Shown here piece after piece: positions 20,554 through 21,233 of a DNA stretch of 21,233 nt (positions are counted from its first letter, which is position 1; each line of letters starts with the position of its first letter). A model generated the notes under the pieces. The model was given only the letters and a program-made list of their open reading frames with translations, had not been told where the DNA came from and did no database searches. The DNA lies in assembly GCF_000485595.1 (NCBI RefSeq), contig NW_014579477.1, forward strand, positions 11,059 to 32,291, given 5' to 3'. This stretch comes from Priapulus caudatus (Eukaryota > Priapulida > Priapulimorpha > Priapulimorphida > Priapulidae). A program made the translations under genes and the position numbers.

Positions 20554-21226
20554 TGCACTTGTTCTTTTTCTTCGCTTTGCATGATCTTCTGTTTTTGCAT
20601 TATTAATTTTTGCATTTTACGTCTTTGTCTCTATAGTGTCATTTGCTGTACTTCTTTTGGGTCCTGTCCATTTATGTGTCATTTTTTATTAGTCGTCTTT
20701 ATGTTTATTTTTGTTGTGTTCGCTCATTGTTATGCACTATCTATCTCTATTTTTTTTCTTCTATGTGCAGTATTTTGCATTAGTTGCTTTTTTAGTTTCC
20801 GCATTTTATGTCGTTGCATATTTTGCTTTATTGTGCATTTTATTTGCATTTTTAGTGCCATAGTGCACTTAGGCTTGCCTAGATGATACCTATTTACAGG
20901 GTGCATTGATTTCCTCCGTGTCCGCGGTAGTGCACCATACTGTCTATTTAATTGCAACTTATTCATTATTTAGCGCGTGCATCTGGTTCGTCATTCATCT
21001 TTTCGTGCATTATGCATTACTACTGTAGTTTTTTCATAATGGATTGATCAACTTTTCTCATTGATCAGGTTTTGCATTGTGCCGACGTCGACTGCTGCTA
21101 TTGTTGTTTTAAGTAGTTGCCATCTTAAGTTGTTTCCGTACTGAAGTGCACTTCTTGTCAGATAGGCTAAGCAGTACGTTTGCTTTCTTGTTTTTTTTAG
21201 CAGATCATAGTGCATTATGTTCTGCA
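20554..21226. repeat. TGCA-dense, decayed repeat-like stretch
   Basis: By my count 21 TGCA tetramers occur in about 670 bp (positions 20554, 20578, 20596, 20611, 20733, 20766, 20776, 20815, 20834, 20845, 20864, 20902, 20931, 20953, 20979, 21006, 21012, 21073, 21147, 21211, 21223), most as TGCATT or GTGCA. About three would be expected by chance. A longer piece gcattttacgtctttg at 20612 recurs as gcattttatgtcgttg at 20801. This suggests an old tandem or dispersed repeat rather than coding sequence. Confidence 0.5.
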
Positions 21227-21233
21227 GTTTTTT

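Noticed and set aside
20343-20615. Lys-rich minus-strand open frame
   Set aside because: It is a complement of T homopolymers, so the composition alone explains it.

Overview
This is eukaryotic, intron-containing genomic DNA. The only gene I recognise is clathrin heavy chain: three consecutive plus-strand exons at 396-569, 1585-1782 and 3984-4189, joined by phase-0 introns. Together they cover the last part of the N-terminal beta-propeller and the start of the linker. The protein sequence is that of a bilaterian invertebrate. The third exon opens with Ala-Ile-Leu-Arg, where I recall insects having Ala and vertebrates Gly. With the very heavy microsatellite and minisatellite load, this suggests an arthropod, possibly a crustacean, but I hold that loosely.

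Region 1-4.2 kb is the clathrin gene. Long CT tracts stand just before exons A and C. Intron 1 holds a 25-bp tandem repeat. Intron 2 opens with a 20/21-bp minisatellite that re-copies the exon end together with its 5' splice site. It also holds an 85-bp duplication, one copy of a dispersed repeat with a CTG run, and fifteen copies of a 45-bp unit. Region 4.2-7.0 kb is dominated by about 70 copies of a noisy 36-bp unit. Region 7.0-8.7 kb holds a second copy of the dispersed repeat followed by a clean GTGTATGTACC-type array. No further clathrin exon was seen by eye in the 17 kb after exon C.

Region 8.7-11.3 kb is AT-rich intergenic or intronic DNA with palindromes, a 202-bp class II (hAT-like) miniature element and an isolated transposon-like end. 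From about 11.3 kb to the window end the plus strand is extremely T-rich and A-poor, with many T homopolymers and no recognisable gene. Exceptions inside it are a tRNA-like relic on the minus strand near 19.25 kb, a base-balanced island at 20.0-20.35 kb, and a terminal 680 bp crowded with TGCA.

The open reading frames outside the three exons are best explained by repeats or skewed base composition. Exon C and the 36-bp array carry many single-base insertions, while exons A and B and the 7.9-8.7 kb array are clean. Part of the window (roughly 2.4-7.0 kb) therefore looks like poorly corrected long-read sequence. I found no convincing undescribed system. The best biological observation is the array of nine duplicated splice donors behind exon B, each alternative of which would lead to a premature stop.
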